Assembly: GCF_003014595.1 (NCBI RefSeq) | Contig: NZ_PYGK01000004.1 | Location: forward strand, 558,001 to 622,000 | Length of the DNA stretch: 64,000 nt | Reading direction: 5' to 3' | Source: Chitinophaga ginsengisoli | Lineage (GTDB): Bacteria; Bacteroidota; Bacteroidia; Chitinophagales; Chitinophagaceae | Part shown: piece after piece, positions 1-8,189 of the stretch | Numbering within the stretch: position 1 is the first letter of the stretch | How the letters are laid out: each line of letters starts with the position of its first letter | Translations under genes and position numbers: made by a program | Notes under the pieces: model-generated | Told to the model about the DNA's origin: nothing | Databases searched by the model: none | The model's input: only the letters and a program-made list of their open reading frames with translations

Positions 1-680
1 GCCGCACCCAGTGTAGCGCGACCTGCATCGGCGTCGCCATGGTTGTATTTAGCAGACAGATTACCATTACGCACGACAGTGTCCAGATCACTGGTAATGA
101 AATCTACTGTCTCTGCGAATGTGCTGCGTGGATAATAGAGCTGGCTGCTATCGCCGTTGCTACGGTCAGGTACAGTGGTGATAATGGGAAGTCCGCCCAG
201 ATGCATCCAGAGCTCACTATAGAAGAATGCCCGCAGGAACCTCGCTTCGTCCAGGCGTTTCTTCCTCCATGTTTCGGAAAAGTTGGTGGCATAAGTCTGC
301 ACCTTTGCGATGAAGGTATTACACTTCCTGATGGCTGTAAAAGTAGCAGGCCAGTTGGTAAGATCTCCTGATCCTGTAATGCCACCCCATACTGTATAGT
401 CTGTGCCTGCAGGAGATACAATACCCTGCTTCCAGTTATAGGAGGTGTAGTAGAAACCCGCATCATTGTCATCAGTGAAATTATCCAGGTTTTCCGGCTG
501 ATTCCAGTAATTGGGCAGAGCGCCATAAACATCATTGAGGAAGATATCGGCGTTACCTTCCGACGACCACTGCATTTCATCCGTCAGTTTTGTTTTGTCC
601 GTATTCTCCAGGAAGTCTTTGGTACAGGAGAAAAACGGCATCAGTATGATGAGCAGTATGCAATATATTATACGTTTCAT
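1..680 (-). CDS. SusD/RagB-family outer-membrane lipoprotein, 3' part cut by the window edge
   Basis: Reading leftward from an ATG at 680 the frame stays open to base 1, giving about 226 N-terminal residues of a SusD-like protein. It starts with a lipoprotein signal (MKRIIYCILLIILMPFFSC, Cys19), followed by the usual SusD opening KDFLE and the helical segment EARFLRAFFYSELW with the family's conserved LRA-x-x-Y/F pattern of the first TPR pair. SusD proteins sit on the outer leaflet of the outer membrane and form the lid over the SusC channel, binding the oligosaccharide to be imported. The start is 23 bases after the stop of the SusC gene at 704-3889, so the two are co-transcribed. The ligand cannot be told; enzymes of this locus probably lie to the left of the window. 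Confidence 0.93.
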   Translation of the reverse strand, partial: MKRIIYCILLIILMPFFSCTKDFLENTDKTKLTDEMQWSSEGNADIFLNDVYGALPNYWNQPENLDNFTDDNDAGFYYTSYNWKQGIVSPAGTDYTVWGGITGSGDLTNWPATFTAIRKCNTFIAKVQTYATNFSETWRKKRLDEARFLRAFFYSELWMHLGGLPIITTVPDRSNGDSSQLYYPRSTFAETVDFITSDLDTVVRNGNLSAKYNHGDADAGRATLGA

Positions 681-703
681 AGTAAGTCCTGTTAACGTGT
701 GAT

Positions 704-3700
704 CTAAAAAGTTACATTCAATCCAGCTACATATACCTTCTGATTGGGGTAAGCCACTTCGCCATCAGTATAGCCTACTTCGGGATCCATGAAATTCAGT
801 TTGCTGATGGTGAATACATTCTGTCCTGATACATATACACGCACAGATTGCATCTTCCAGCGCTGTGTCAATTGCGATGGCAAGGTATAGCCCAGCACAG
901 CAGTCTTCAGACGGAGTAAGGAAGTACTTGCCATCCAGAAATCAGACGTCTGTGTATTGTTAGCATAGGGGGATTGATTCGCCCTTGGATACTTCGCATC
1001 CTGGTGATCGGGCGTCCAGCGGTGGTTGTAATATTCATACGCGGAATTACTGTTGTTATTATTAAAAGGAATGGTCTGGAAGCCAGATATATTAAAGCTC
1101 GACATGGCAGAGCCCTGGAAGAATAAGCTAAGGTCCAGCCCTTTCCAGGAAGCTGTTGGCGTGAAACCATAAGTGATCAGCGGATAGGTAGGATAGCCGG
1201 TATGGATCTCATCATTGGCATCGATCTTCCCATCCGGTTTGCCATCCGGACCGCTAAGGTCTGCATACTTAATATCGCCTGGATGCAGGTTACCGAACTG
1301 TATGACATTATAACCATCCGCAGGATTAATAACCCCATCATTATTTTTATCATCTGCAGTGGTGAACAAACCTAATGCATGATAGCCGAAGGGAGTGCCC
1401 AATGCCCTGCCTGTACGGCTCCTGTTAGGATTATTATGCGTAGCGGAAGTCTCGAAGATCTGCAGCATCTTATTACGGGCATAACTGAAGTTACCACTGA
1501 TGCCTACGCGGAGGCCATTGGCAAACTGGTGATTGGTACCGGCAGTAATTTCAATCCCATGGTTTTGCATAATACCTTCGTTCTCGTCAGATAGACTGAG
1601 GCCGTATTCGATAGGTATAGTAACGGCAGGAGGGAGCAACATGCCCGTCCTTCTTTCACGGAAATAATCTACTTCAAGGTCCAGCAAGCCATTCCATAAG
1701 GATGCTTCAAAACCGATATCAGTTTTGGTAGAGATCTCCCAGGTGATGTTCCTGTTGGCTTCCCGGGGTACAAAGGACCCCTGCACCATGGTACCATTGC
1801 CCCAGGCATAGGCATTGCCGTACAATGAATATCCCTGTAAGTATTGGAAAGAGGTACCCGCCAGGTTACCGGATTTACCCCATGATCCTCTTAGTTTCAG
1901 ATAATTGATAAACGGCAGCCTGTGCATGAAGTTTTCACTTGATACTACCCAGCCCAGGGACACCGCAGGGAAATAGCCCCAGCGTTTGCCTGGCGCAAAA
2001 TAGTAGTGGCCATCATAACGTCCGGATGCTTCTACCAGGTATTTATTGGCATAGCTATATCCCACACGATATACAAAGCCGATCTGGCTACCGGTAGAAG
2101 AAGACCCACTGTTATCAAAATCGTTCTTATTGGAGCTTCCCATACTCAGTTCATCGATGCTCACTCCAAAATTATTCCTGCGTGCAGAAAAGGCGCTGGA
2201 ATCGCTGTCGCGTGCTTCCGCTACCACCAGGCCTGTGATATCATGTTTACCGAAGCTGCGTTTGTAATTCAGATAGCCTTGATAAGTAAAAGTTCTTTGT
2301 TGGGCATACTCCTGGTTCAGCCATGTATAGGAGGCGGCATTACCCTCCGAAGTGGAGACCTGCCTGGTATAACTATAGGGTGTTGTAGAAAGGTTCTGGG
2401 AATAGAAATAGAACGGCGTATGCCACCCTTTGCGGGTCGTCTGCATAGGGTCAAAGCTGAAGCTTCCCTTGATGCTTAAACCGGGTATAAAAGGCAGTTC
2501 CTGGTTTACCGCAATGGTCGACAACATAGTGCTCTTATTGTCCCGCTGATATCCTGCCTTCAGGATACCGATAGGCGAGTTACCGGCAAATTCTCCCCAT
2601 AGGCCATTACTGTAACGCAGGTTGGCGATAGGAATGAATTTGTAGCCACTGCGGAAAAGTATGTTGACAGTTGTGGCGGCATCCACAGAACGGGTCTGCT
2701 GGAAAGCGCCAAGCATAGAAACATTCACCGTAGTGGTTTTGGTGGCCTGTATATCCAGGTTTATGGCATAGTCGTACCGTTGATATTTAACCGGGTCGAA
2801 CATACCTGCCTGGTTCAGATAGCCCAGTGATACGAAATACTTTACCGAAGAGGCACCACCGCTCAGCTGTAAGGAGTAGTTCTGCATAGGAGCATGCATC
2901 CGTACAAGGTCTTTGGTATTGCTGATAGGGTATTTGTCAGGATCTTTTGCGTTGAGCTCCGCATATTGATCTATGAGGGTCTGGGCATAAGGTAACTGTG
3001 CACCGGTAGGGTTCTCGTTCAGATAGGCCTCATTGTGCAGGCGCATATAATCCTGTGCATTCAGCATCTTCGGATAATAGGTGGGCGACTGTACGCCGTA
3101 ATAGGCATTGAGCGATAACTGGGGCTGGCCGGCTGCCCCTTTCTTTGTGGTGATGAGGAGCACTCCGTTGGCGCCACCTAAGCCGTAAGGTGCTACGGCA
3201 GCAGCATCTTTCAGGACGGTGACAGAAGCTATGGAGCTGGCGGGTATTTCGTTGATGTTATTGCGGATAATACCATCCACTACAATGAGCGCTCCGTTGT
3301 TGCCGGTAGTAGCGATACCCCGGATGTGAATATCAGGATTGTCAGCTCCCGGCCGACCGCCATTCGGTCGCATACTGACGCCTGCTACTCTTCCCGCCAG
3401 TGAGTTGGAGATATTGGGTACTGTTGATTTAGCCAGTTCTTTACCACCCACTGTAGAGATGGCAGCAGTGGAGGATACTTTTTTCTGTGTGCCATATCCG
3501 ATCACCAGTACTTCATTCAATCCGCTGGCACTTTCAGTTAGTGTGATTTCCAGCGTCTTACGGCCTCCCAGTGCAATTTCCTGCGACTGATACCCCATAT
3601 AACTGATCTCCAGGATGGCCTTATCCGGCTCGGGCACCGGTAGTTGAAAAGTACCGTCTTCTTTGGATACCGTGCCGCTTGTACTACCTTTTATTTTGAT

Positions 3701-3889
3701 CGTTACACCGGCAAGGAATTCCCCTTTTGCGTTTCTGATAATGCCTTTTAAGTTGGCCGCCTGCTGAAAAGAATGGACAACAGGCACATACCTGGCATAG
3801 ACCGGTATCCGGTTGCAAATCAGCAAAATAAGCAGCAGGATTGAGGACAGTCCCTTGCACAGCGGGGCGCCCCATTTGTTTGGTTTCAT
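704..3889 (-). CDS. SusC/RagA-family TonB-linked outer-membrane transporter
   Basis: A 1061-residue protein of the length usual for SusC. After an N-terminal hydrophobic signal (about residues 14-32) there is a carboxypeptidase-D regulatory-like beta-sandwich (about 45-125, from LKGIIRNAKGEFLAG), then the TonB-box/plug start VLVIGYGTQKK, a plug ending in the family signature around KDAAAVAPYGLGGANGVLLITTKKG (about 225-250), and a long barrel ending in aromatic GLNVTF, the normal C-terminal insertion signal. SusC channels import oligosaccharides using TonB energy, with SusD as lid. SusD follows 23 bases downstream. The upstream 431-base gap holds its presumed promoter. No regulator gene is adjacent, so its control and substrate are unknown. 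Confidence 0.95.
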   Translation of the reverse strand: MKPNKWGAPLCKGLSSILLLILLICNRIPVYARYVPVVHSFQQAANLKGIIRNAKGEFLAGVTIKIKGSTSGTVSKEDGTFQLPVPEPDKAILEISYMGYQSQEIALGGRKTLEITLTESASGLNEVLVIGYGTQKKVSSTAAISTVGGKELAKSTVPNISNSLAGRVAGVSMRPNGGRPGADNPDIHIRGIATTGNNGALIVVDGIIRNNINEIPASSIASVTVLKDAAAVAPYGLGGANGVLLITTKKGAAGQPQLSLNAYYGVQSPTYYPKMLNAQDYMRLHNEAYLNENPTGAQLPYAQTLIDQYAELNAKDPDKYPISNTKDLVRMHAPMQNYSLQLSGGASSVKYFVSLGYLNQAGMFDPVKYQRYDYAINLDIQATKTTTVNVSMLGAFQQTRSVDAATTVNILFRSGYKFIPIANLRYSNGLWGEFAGNSPIGILKAGYQRDNKSTMLSTIAVNQELPFIPGLSIKGSFSFDPMQTTRKGWHTPFYFYSQNLSTTPYSYTRQVSTSEGNAASYTWLNQEYAQQRTFTYQGYLNYKRSFGKHDITGLVVAEARDSDSSAFSARRNNFGVSIDELSMGSSNKNDFDNSGSSSTGSQIGFVYRVGYSYANKYLVEASGRYDGHYYFAPGKRWGYFPAVSLGWVVSSENFMHRLPFINYLKLRGSWGKSGNLAGTSFQYLQGYSLYGNAYAWGNGTMVQGSFVPREANRNITWEISTKTDIGFEASLWNGLLDLEVDYFRERRTGMLLPPAVTIPIEYGLSLSDENEGIMQNHGIEITAGTNHQFANGLRVGISGNFSYARNKMLQIFETSATHNNPNRSRTGRALGTPFGYHALGLFTTADDKNNDGVINPADGYNVIQFGNLHPGDIKYADLSGPDGKPDGKIDANDEIHTGYPTYPLITYGFTPTASWKGLDLSLFFQGSAMSSFNISGFQTIPFNNNNSNSAYEYYNHRWTPDHQDAKYPRANQSPYANNTQTSDFWMASTSLLRLKTAVLGYTLPSQLTQRWKMQSVRVYVSGQNVFTISKLNFMDPEVGYTDGEVAYPNQKVYVAGLNVTF

Positions 3890-4209
3890 ATGTTTTTCAT
3901 TAAACGGTGGAAGAATACATACCGGTGCCCTGAGCCGTACCCGGCACGTTATTTTTCAGGTCAGGAATTGTACTGATAGGGCTATCCCTACATAACATGG
4001 AATGAGTTGTGTAGCATTACATCAGGTCATAACAATGTTTTCTTTGGTTGATGAACGATAATAAAATAACTAATATTCAATATCCGGTGGATTGTTTACA
4101 TACAAAATTTTGGGCTTCACTTATCTCGTGGGTTATTTTCCGGGCGGGTCATTGATATCTTTAACGGGCGCAAACCGGGATGTAAAAGTGTTCCAATGAC
4201 AATATAAAA
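3890..4209. other. Noncoding region upstream of the first SusC gene
   Basis: About 320 AT-rich bases with no supported gene. It must carry the promoter and leader for the minus-strand SusC gene starting at 3889. I see no convincing full TTTG / TAnnTTTG Bacteroidota promoter pair and no clear palindromic operator. The ATG-initiated plus-strand frame at 3813-3995 runs out of the SusC gene and has no protein character. Confidence 0.5.
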
Positions 4210-4280
4210 ATAAATAAAAAAAATTGATAAAGGGCATCCTATTCTGTCTGGTATTTTACAGCATAAGATGCCCTTATCAG
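4210..4280 (-). terminator. Rho-independent terminator of the propeller/phosphoesterase gene
   Basis: Read on the minus strand, an arm GATAAGGGCATC (4268-4279) pairs with GATGCCCTTTATC (4226-4238) with a single bulged base, and the stem is followed by a run of eight T's (AATTTTTTTT). It lies about 40 bases past the stop codon at 4321 and separates that gene from the SusC promoter. Confidence 0.85.
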
Positions 4281-4320
4281 GGTTCTGTTTACTATTTAAT
4301 TGAATAGTTACGCTTTAGGA

Positions 4321-6756
4321 TCAATCATCATCATCGTCATCACCTGATTTCTTCACCAGGTTTACAAAAGCAGCCCGTTTAGGTGCCGGGAAAGGAGTGC
4401 CTTTCAATCCACTCCACAATACCGTATTGAATTCCAGGTCAGGTACATTGTCTTCTTTGGAAAGATCAAAATGTTCGGAACGGCGTTGCCATTCATTTAC
4501 AGCCACATTCTTTTCTTTAAGGTCTACCTGTGCAGGTACTGACTGGAAGGATGCATGACGGGCATCCGCTGAAAAACAATTCCACATCGGCATAGCCGCA
4601 GCATCATATTGGCTCATCGGCGGTATACCGAGTATGAGCTCCATTGTACGGAGCATGGAAGTAGTAGAGTACATCGTGTGATCCACATATCCCTGCTTTA
4701 CAAAACCTCCTGCCACATAAGCAGTACTGCGGTGAGCATCCACATGATCGGCGCCGTTCTGCGCATCATCTTCAACCACAAAAACGGCGCTTTCCTGCCA
4801 GATAGGGCTCTTACTGAGATATTCGATGAACAGGCCTACTGCAAGGTCATTATCTGCCACATGTGCCAGTGGCGAACGTTTACCTTTGCGTAATCCTTCA
4901 GTATGGTCATTGCCCATACGCACCGTGTTGAAACGTGGTACCTGACCTATCGCCAACAGGGAATCAAATTCTCTTCTCCATTGATAGAAACGGGTGGTAT
5001 CATATGTGTTCATATCCCAGCCTGTATAGTAGGGGCAATAATGATCTTTCAGCACCGGGATGTTAGGCCTTGAATTATCAGCAAATTCTCCATATGTACG
5101 GTAACTGATACCTGCGCGTTTACAGTGGTCCCATATAAATCCTTTAGGTGCATTGGCAATAGCCCGGTTACCTTCTGCATCATAAGAGCCGCCACGACCG
5201 CCATAGCTGGTAGGCCATGTTTTCTCCAGGTAGTCAGTTGCATAACCCGCCATACTCCAGTTGTGACCATCCGCGCTCACTTCTGCATCCACATAAAAGT
5301 TGTCCAGCAGTACAAATTCCCTTGCCAGCTTATGCAGGTTGGGAGTGATGCGCTCACCGAAAAGCACCAGGCTGGAATCGCCATTGCCTTCCTTCATGTC
5401 TCCCAGTACCTGGTCGTAAGTGCGGTTCTCCTTAATAACATAAAACACGTATTTAATAGGAGAGGAGGCGCCTGTTTTCATTGGAATAGGATTACCCGCT
5501 TCGCCTGCCGTAATACTCTCTTTCTCTTTGGTATAAGGGGTGTTCTTATACACCTGCTGTGAATAGACAGTCAGCTGTTGTGCTGTTGGCTCGGGAATAA
5601 TGCTCATCGTGCCTTTGAACAGCCCTGCGATATACTGTACTTCCTTTGGCCGGTTCTTGTCTCCCGCCTGGTATTCCACATCTTCCTTTTTCCGCATCGG
5701 ATTAGGACCAAAGGGATTCGCCATAGATGAGAAGCCCTTACCATTAGCCACATAGATCTTTTTACCGATCACTTTTACATTGGTAGGATACCAGCCCACA
5801 GGAATAAATCCTTTGCTTTTGCTGGCGCCCGGCGTACTTACATCAAATACAGAAAGACAGTTGTTATCTGCATTAGCGATGTAGATCGTTTTCCCGTTTT
5901 CGCTTAATGCCAGGCCGTTTGTAGTAGAACCGTTAGGCGCATTAGGATAGAGCGCCGTGTTCAGGGTTTCTATGACCGCGTTTTTAGTCAGGTCTATTAC
6001 TGAAACAGCGTTGTCGTTAGCATTAGCAACATAGAGGTATTTACCATTCTTCGACATACAAAGATCATTGGGATTGTCGCCCACTTTAATCTCTCTCTGG
6101 AAAGTCTGTTGTTTTGTGTCGAGTATCAATACTTTATCACATCCCCAGCAGGTGATATACAGTAGCTTTTTATCAGAAGATAATAAGCAGTTATACCCTT
6201 CCCCGCCGAGCGGTAATTGTTTGATGATATTCTTCGTAGCAAGGTCTATGATATAAAGGGAGTTATTTTCCTTTGTCAGCACATATAGTAACTTCCTGCT
6301 GTCATCTATTTCAATACCGGAAGGTGAGATCTTTTCAGGCCATTTAGGTCCGAGGATAATACTATCCTTCAGCAACAGCTTACCTTGTCGCACCCCATAC
6401 TGCAGGATGCGGTTATCATTCCCGCCGGAAGCATACAGGTTATTACCATCAGCGCTGAACTTCAGTCCGAACCAGCTTTTCGGGATCACCACAGCGTCCG
6501 TTACCTGTTGTGATTTTACGTCAATGAGCTGAATGCTCTGAACGCTTTGTCCGTTGTTAGTAACAGCCATGTACTTTTTAGAAGAAGACACGGCAATGTT
6601 CAGTGGAAGATCTCCCAGTTGTAAGTGTTCTCCCACAGGCGTCAGCGACCACCCATTGGGTAAATGAACAACGCTTGACTCCAGTTGTGCAGCTGTTTGA
6701 GCAAAGCTGGATGTGACGTGTAACAATGCAATAAGAAAAGCAACAATATTCCTCAT
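4321..6756 (-). CDS. YVTN beta-propeller / phosphoesterase-domain secreted protein
   Basis: An 811-residue exported protein (signal peptide MRNIVAFLIALLHVTSSFAQ). Residues of roughly 40-360 are a beta-propeller with YVTN/YncE-type blades (LYVANANDNAVSVIDL, IYIANADNNCLSVFDV). The C-terminal part (about 430-750) resembles the phosphoesterase family that includes phospholipase C and acid phosphatases, from KYVFYVIKENRTYDQVLGDM through NFYVDAEVSADGHNWSMAGYATDY to VVEDDAQNGADHVDAHRST, with Asp/Glu/His residues suited to metal binding. Proteins with this two-domain build are common in Bacteroidota, but the substrate is unknown. I chose the ATG at 6756, because the frame upstream offers only a TTG at 6765 and the signal peptide starts cleanly at MRN. 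The protein ends in six consecutive Asp residues from a GAT/GAC repeat. It is a single-gene unit with its own terminator. Confidence 0.85.
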   Translation of the reverse strand: MRNIVAFLIALLHVTSSFAQTAAQLESSVVHLPNGWSLTPVGEHLQLGDLPLNIAVSSSKKYMAVTNNGQSVQSIQLIDVKSQQVTDAVVIPKSWFGLKFSADGNNLYASGGNDNRILQYGVRQGKLLLKDSIILGPKWPEKISPSGIEIDDSRKLLYVLTKENNSLYIIDLATKNIIKQLPLGGEGYNCLLSSDKKLLYITCWGCDKVLILDTKQQTFQREIKVGDNPNDLCMSKNGKYLYVANANDNAVSVIDLTKNAVIETLNTALYPNAPNGSTTNGLALSENGKTIYIANADNNCLSVFDVSTPGASKSKGFIPVGWYPTNVKVIGKKIYVANGKGFSSMANPFGPNPMRKKEDVEYQAGDKNRPKEVQYIAGLFKGTMSIIPEPTAQQLTVYSQQVYKNTPYTKEKESITAGEAGNPIPMKTGASSPIKYVFYVIKENRTYDQVLGDMKEGNGDSSLVLFGERITPNLHKLAREFVLLDNFYVDAEVSADGHNWSMAGYATDYLEKTWPTSYGGRGGSYDAEGNRAIANAPKGFIWDHCKRAGISYRTYGEFADNSRPNIPVLKDHYCPYYTGWDMNTYDTTRFYQWRREFDSLLAIGQVPRFNTVRMGNDHTEGLRKGKRSPLAHVADNDLAVGLFIEYLSKSPIWQESAVFVVEDDAQNGADHVDAHRSTAYVAGGFVKQGYVDHTMYSTTSMLRTMELILGIPPMSQYDAAAMPMWNCFSADARHASFQSVPAQVDLKEKNVAVNEWQRRSEHFDLSKEDNVPDLEFNTVLWSGLKGTPFPAPKRAAFVNLVKKSGDDDDDD

Positions 6757-6833
6757 AGTTTCCAATTATAAACCGGCAAGTTTGCAAAAATCAATGTGGC
6801 GATATGTTAAGTTACTGTTATCCTTTGACTCTT

Positions 6834-7199
6834 TTATTTATACAGCTGTTGATCTTTCATGTAGTCTATACCGTGCTCTTTGAGGTAGTTAATGCCATAC
6901 TCGCTCAGAAACTCAAACAAGGGCGATAGAGACTTACCTGTTGGCGTAATATTGTATTGCACCCGGTAAGGCTTTAACGAGAGCACCTTCTTCTCAATGA
7001 GCTGATCTCTTTCCAGTTCTTTGAGTTGCTGTACCAGCATCTTTTCTGATATACCCGGCAGATTGTCCCTTATCTCACTGAATCCCCTGTCGTTAAAAAT
7101 GTTGAGATGCGAAAGGATCAGTATCTTCCATTTGCCACCAATAAAGCTCAATGTCACATCAACCGGACAGGTATATGTTTTATTATTTAGTTTGATCAT
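6834..7199 (-). CDS. HxlR-family winged-helix transcriptional regulator
   Basis: A 121-residue protein covering the whole HxlR (DUF24) domain: the N-terminal CPVDVTLSFIGGKWKILIL segment, the recognition region ISEKMLVQQLKELERDQLIEKK and the wing VQYNITPTGKSL. HxlR proteins are dimeric DNA-binding regulators. In characterised relatives such as YodB, HypR and QorR the conserved N-terminal Cys (Cys11 here, in TYTCPVD) senses quinones, electrophiles or disulfide stress. The gene is divergent from an ABM-fold protein and a truncated globin across a 93-base gap that contains an imperfect palindrome, so it most likely regulates that pair and itself. The redox role is inferred from the family and from Cys11. 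Confidence 0.92.
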   Translation of the reverse strand: MIKLNNKTYTCPVDVTLSFIGGKWKILILSHLNIFNDRGFSEIRDNLPGISEKMLVQQLKELERDQLIEKKVLSLKPYRVQYNITPTGKSLSPLFEFLSEYGINYLKEHGIDYMKDQQLYK

Positions 7200-7238
7200 A
7201 GGTGTATAAAATTAGATAATGAAACGATACTCGCCGGG

Positions 7239-7254
7239 CTTACTTTTTGGTAAG
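7239..7254. promoter_or_regulatory. Candidate HxlR operator in the divergent intergenic region
   Basis: CTTACTTTTTGGTAAG has 5-bp inverted arms (CTTAC/GTAAG) with a 6-base AT-rich centre, similar in shape to the TTAC-spacer-GTAA sites bound by HxlR/YodB-type regulators. It lies 40 bases from the regulator's start and 38 bases from the ABM gene's start. A TTTG at 7246-7249 inside the palindrome could be the -33 element of the rightward promoter, so binding would block it. This is inference from position and symmetry. Confidence 0.45.
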
Positions 7255-7292
7255 TTATTGCCCGTGCCGTTAAAATGTAGCAACTTGAGGGC

Positions 7293-7697
7293 ATGAAAAA
7301 GTTATCTCTCATTATTGCTGTTTTTACCTTGTTTACAACAGTTCAATCCTTTGCACAAACTAAAGAAAATATGGAAGACAACCAGTACTACAGTATTGAA
7401 ATTATCAGGTACAATATCCCTTCATCAGACTATGACACTTTTGAAAAAGCTTATCTTGAAGCCGGTAGGTTATTGGAAGCATCCCCTTATTGTAAAGGGT
7501 ATCATATTATCAAGGGCAGCGATGAACCGGATCATTACATTGTAACGATTTACTGGACGTCAGAAGAAGATCATCTGCAAAAGTTCCGTAAAAGTGAACA
7601 GTTTACCGGTTTTTTTCAGCTTGTTAAACCATTTTATAGTAATATAGCTGAGATGAAACATTATCATCCACCATTGGTAAACTGGAAAAAACAATAA
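7293..7697 (+). CDS. Exported ABM-like dimeric alpha-beta barrel protein
   Basis: A 134-residue protein with a clear signal peptide (MKKLSLIIAVFTLFTTVQSFAQ). The mature part (about 32-125) looks like one antibiotic-biosynthesis-monooxygenase (ABM) ferredoxin-like domain: YYSIEIIRYNIPSSDYDTFE, then GYHIIKGSDEPDHYIVTIYW and a helix LQKFRKSEQFTGFF. Such proteins act as cofactorless oxygenases or heme-degrading enzymes, but export to the periplasm is less usual and the catalytic function cannot be assigned. It is followed 12 bases later by a truncated globin gene, and the pair is divergent from the HxlR regulator, suggesting a small inducible oxidative or electrophile-response operon. Confidence 0.8.
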   Translation: MKKLSLIIAVFTLFTTVQSFAQTKENMEDNQYYSIEIIRYNIPSSDYDTFEKAYLEAGRLLEASPYCKGYHIIKGSDEPDHYIVTIYWTSEEDHLQKFRKSEQFTGFFQLVKPFYSNIAEMKHYHPPLVNWKKQ

Positions 7698-7709
7698 GGA
7701 ACGATCACT

Positions 7710-8177
7710 ATGAGTAATATACCTACGTTATATGAATGGGCCGGTGGAATGCCCGTATTCGAAAAACTGACAGACCGCTTTTACGCTAAAGTATTGCAGG
7801 ACGAGCTGCTGGAACCTGTATTCAGGCATATGTCCAAAGAGCATCAACTACATGTGGCTCATTTTATTGCCGAAGTATTTGGTGGGCCAGCGTTTTACAG
7901 TACCAATGAAGGAAGCCATTTCCGCATGATACAGAAACACATCGGCAAACACCTGACAGAACAGCACCGCAAACAATGGTTGAAACTACTGGTAGAGACG
8001 GCCGATGAACTGTGCCTGCCAGATGATCCTGAATTCAGGTCTGCTTTCATGGCTTACCTGGAATGGGGCACCCGGTTGGCAGTGATCAACTCCAACCTGG
8101 ATGACCCGACTATCAATACAGATGAACCAATGCCTAAATGGGGCTGGGGCGTTCCCGGCGGTCCTTATCAGCCTTAA
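7710..8177 (+). CDS. Truncated hemoglobin (group II-like globin)
   Basis: A 155-residue cytoplasmic protein with a 2-over-2 globin pattern. The N-terminal helix carries LYEWAGGMPVFEKLTDRFYAKV with Tyr25 at the usual B10 position. A GGP turn follows (FGGPAFYS, about 58-63), and RMIQKHIGKHLTE places His77 as the likely proximal (F8) heme ligand, by comparison with group II truncated globins whose motif is R-x-R-H-x-x-F-x-I. A further helix, RKQWLKLL, and a Trp-rich tail (PKWGWGVPGG) complete it. Truncated globins bind O2 or NO and are linked to NO detoxification or redox chemistry. It is co-transcribed with the ABM gene 12 bases upstream and ends 12 bases before the stop of the convergent MFS gene. 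Confidence 0.88.
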   Translation: MSNIPTLYEWAGGMPVFEKLTDRFYAKVLQDELLEPVFRHMSKEHQLHVAHFIAEVFGGPAFYSTNEGSHFRMIQKHIGKHLTEQHRKQWLKLLVETADELCLPDDPEFRSAFMAYLEWGTRLAVINSNLDDPTINTDEPMPKWGWGVPGGPYQP

Positions 8178-8189
8178 GGAAACACGCGT

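Noticed and set aside
6757..6765. TTG start for the propeller/phosphoesterase gene
   Set aside because: It adds only three residues, whereas the ATG at 6756 gives a clean signal peptide.
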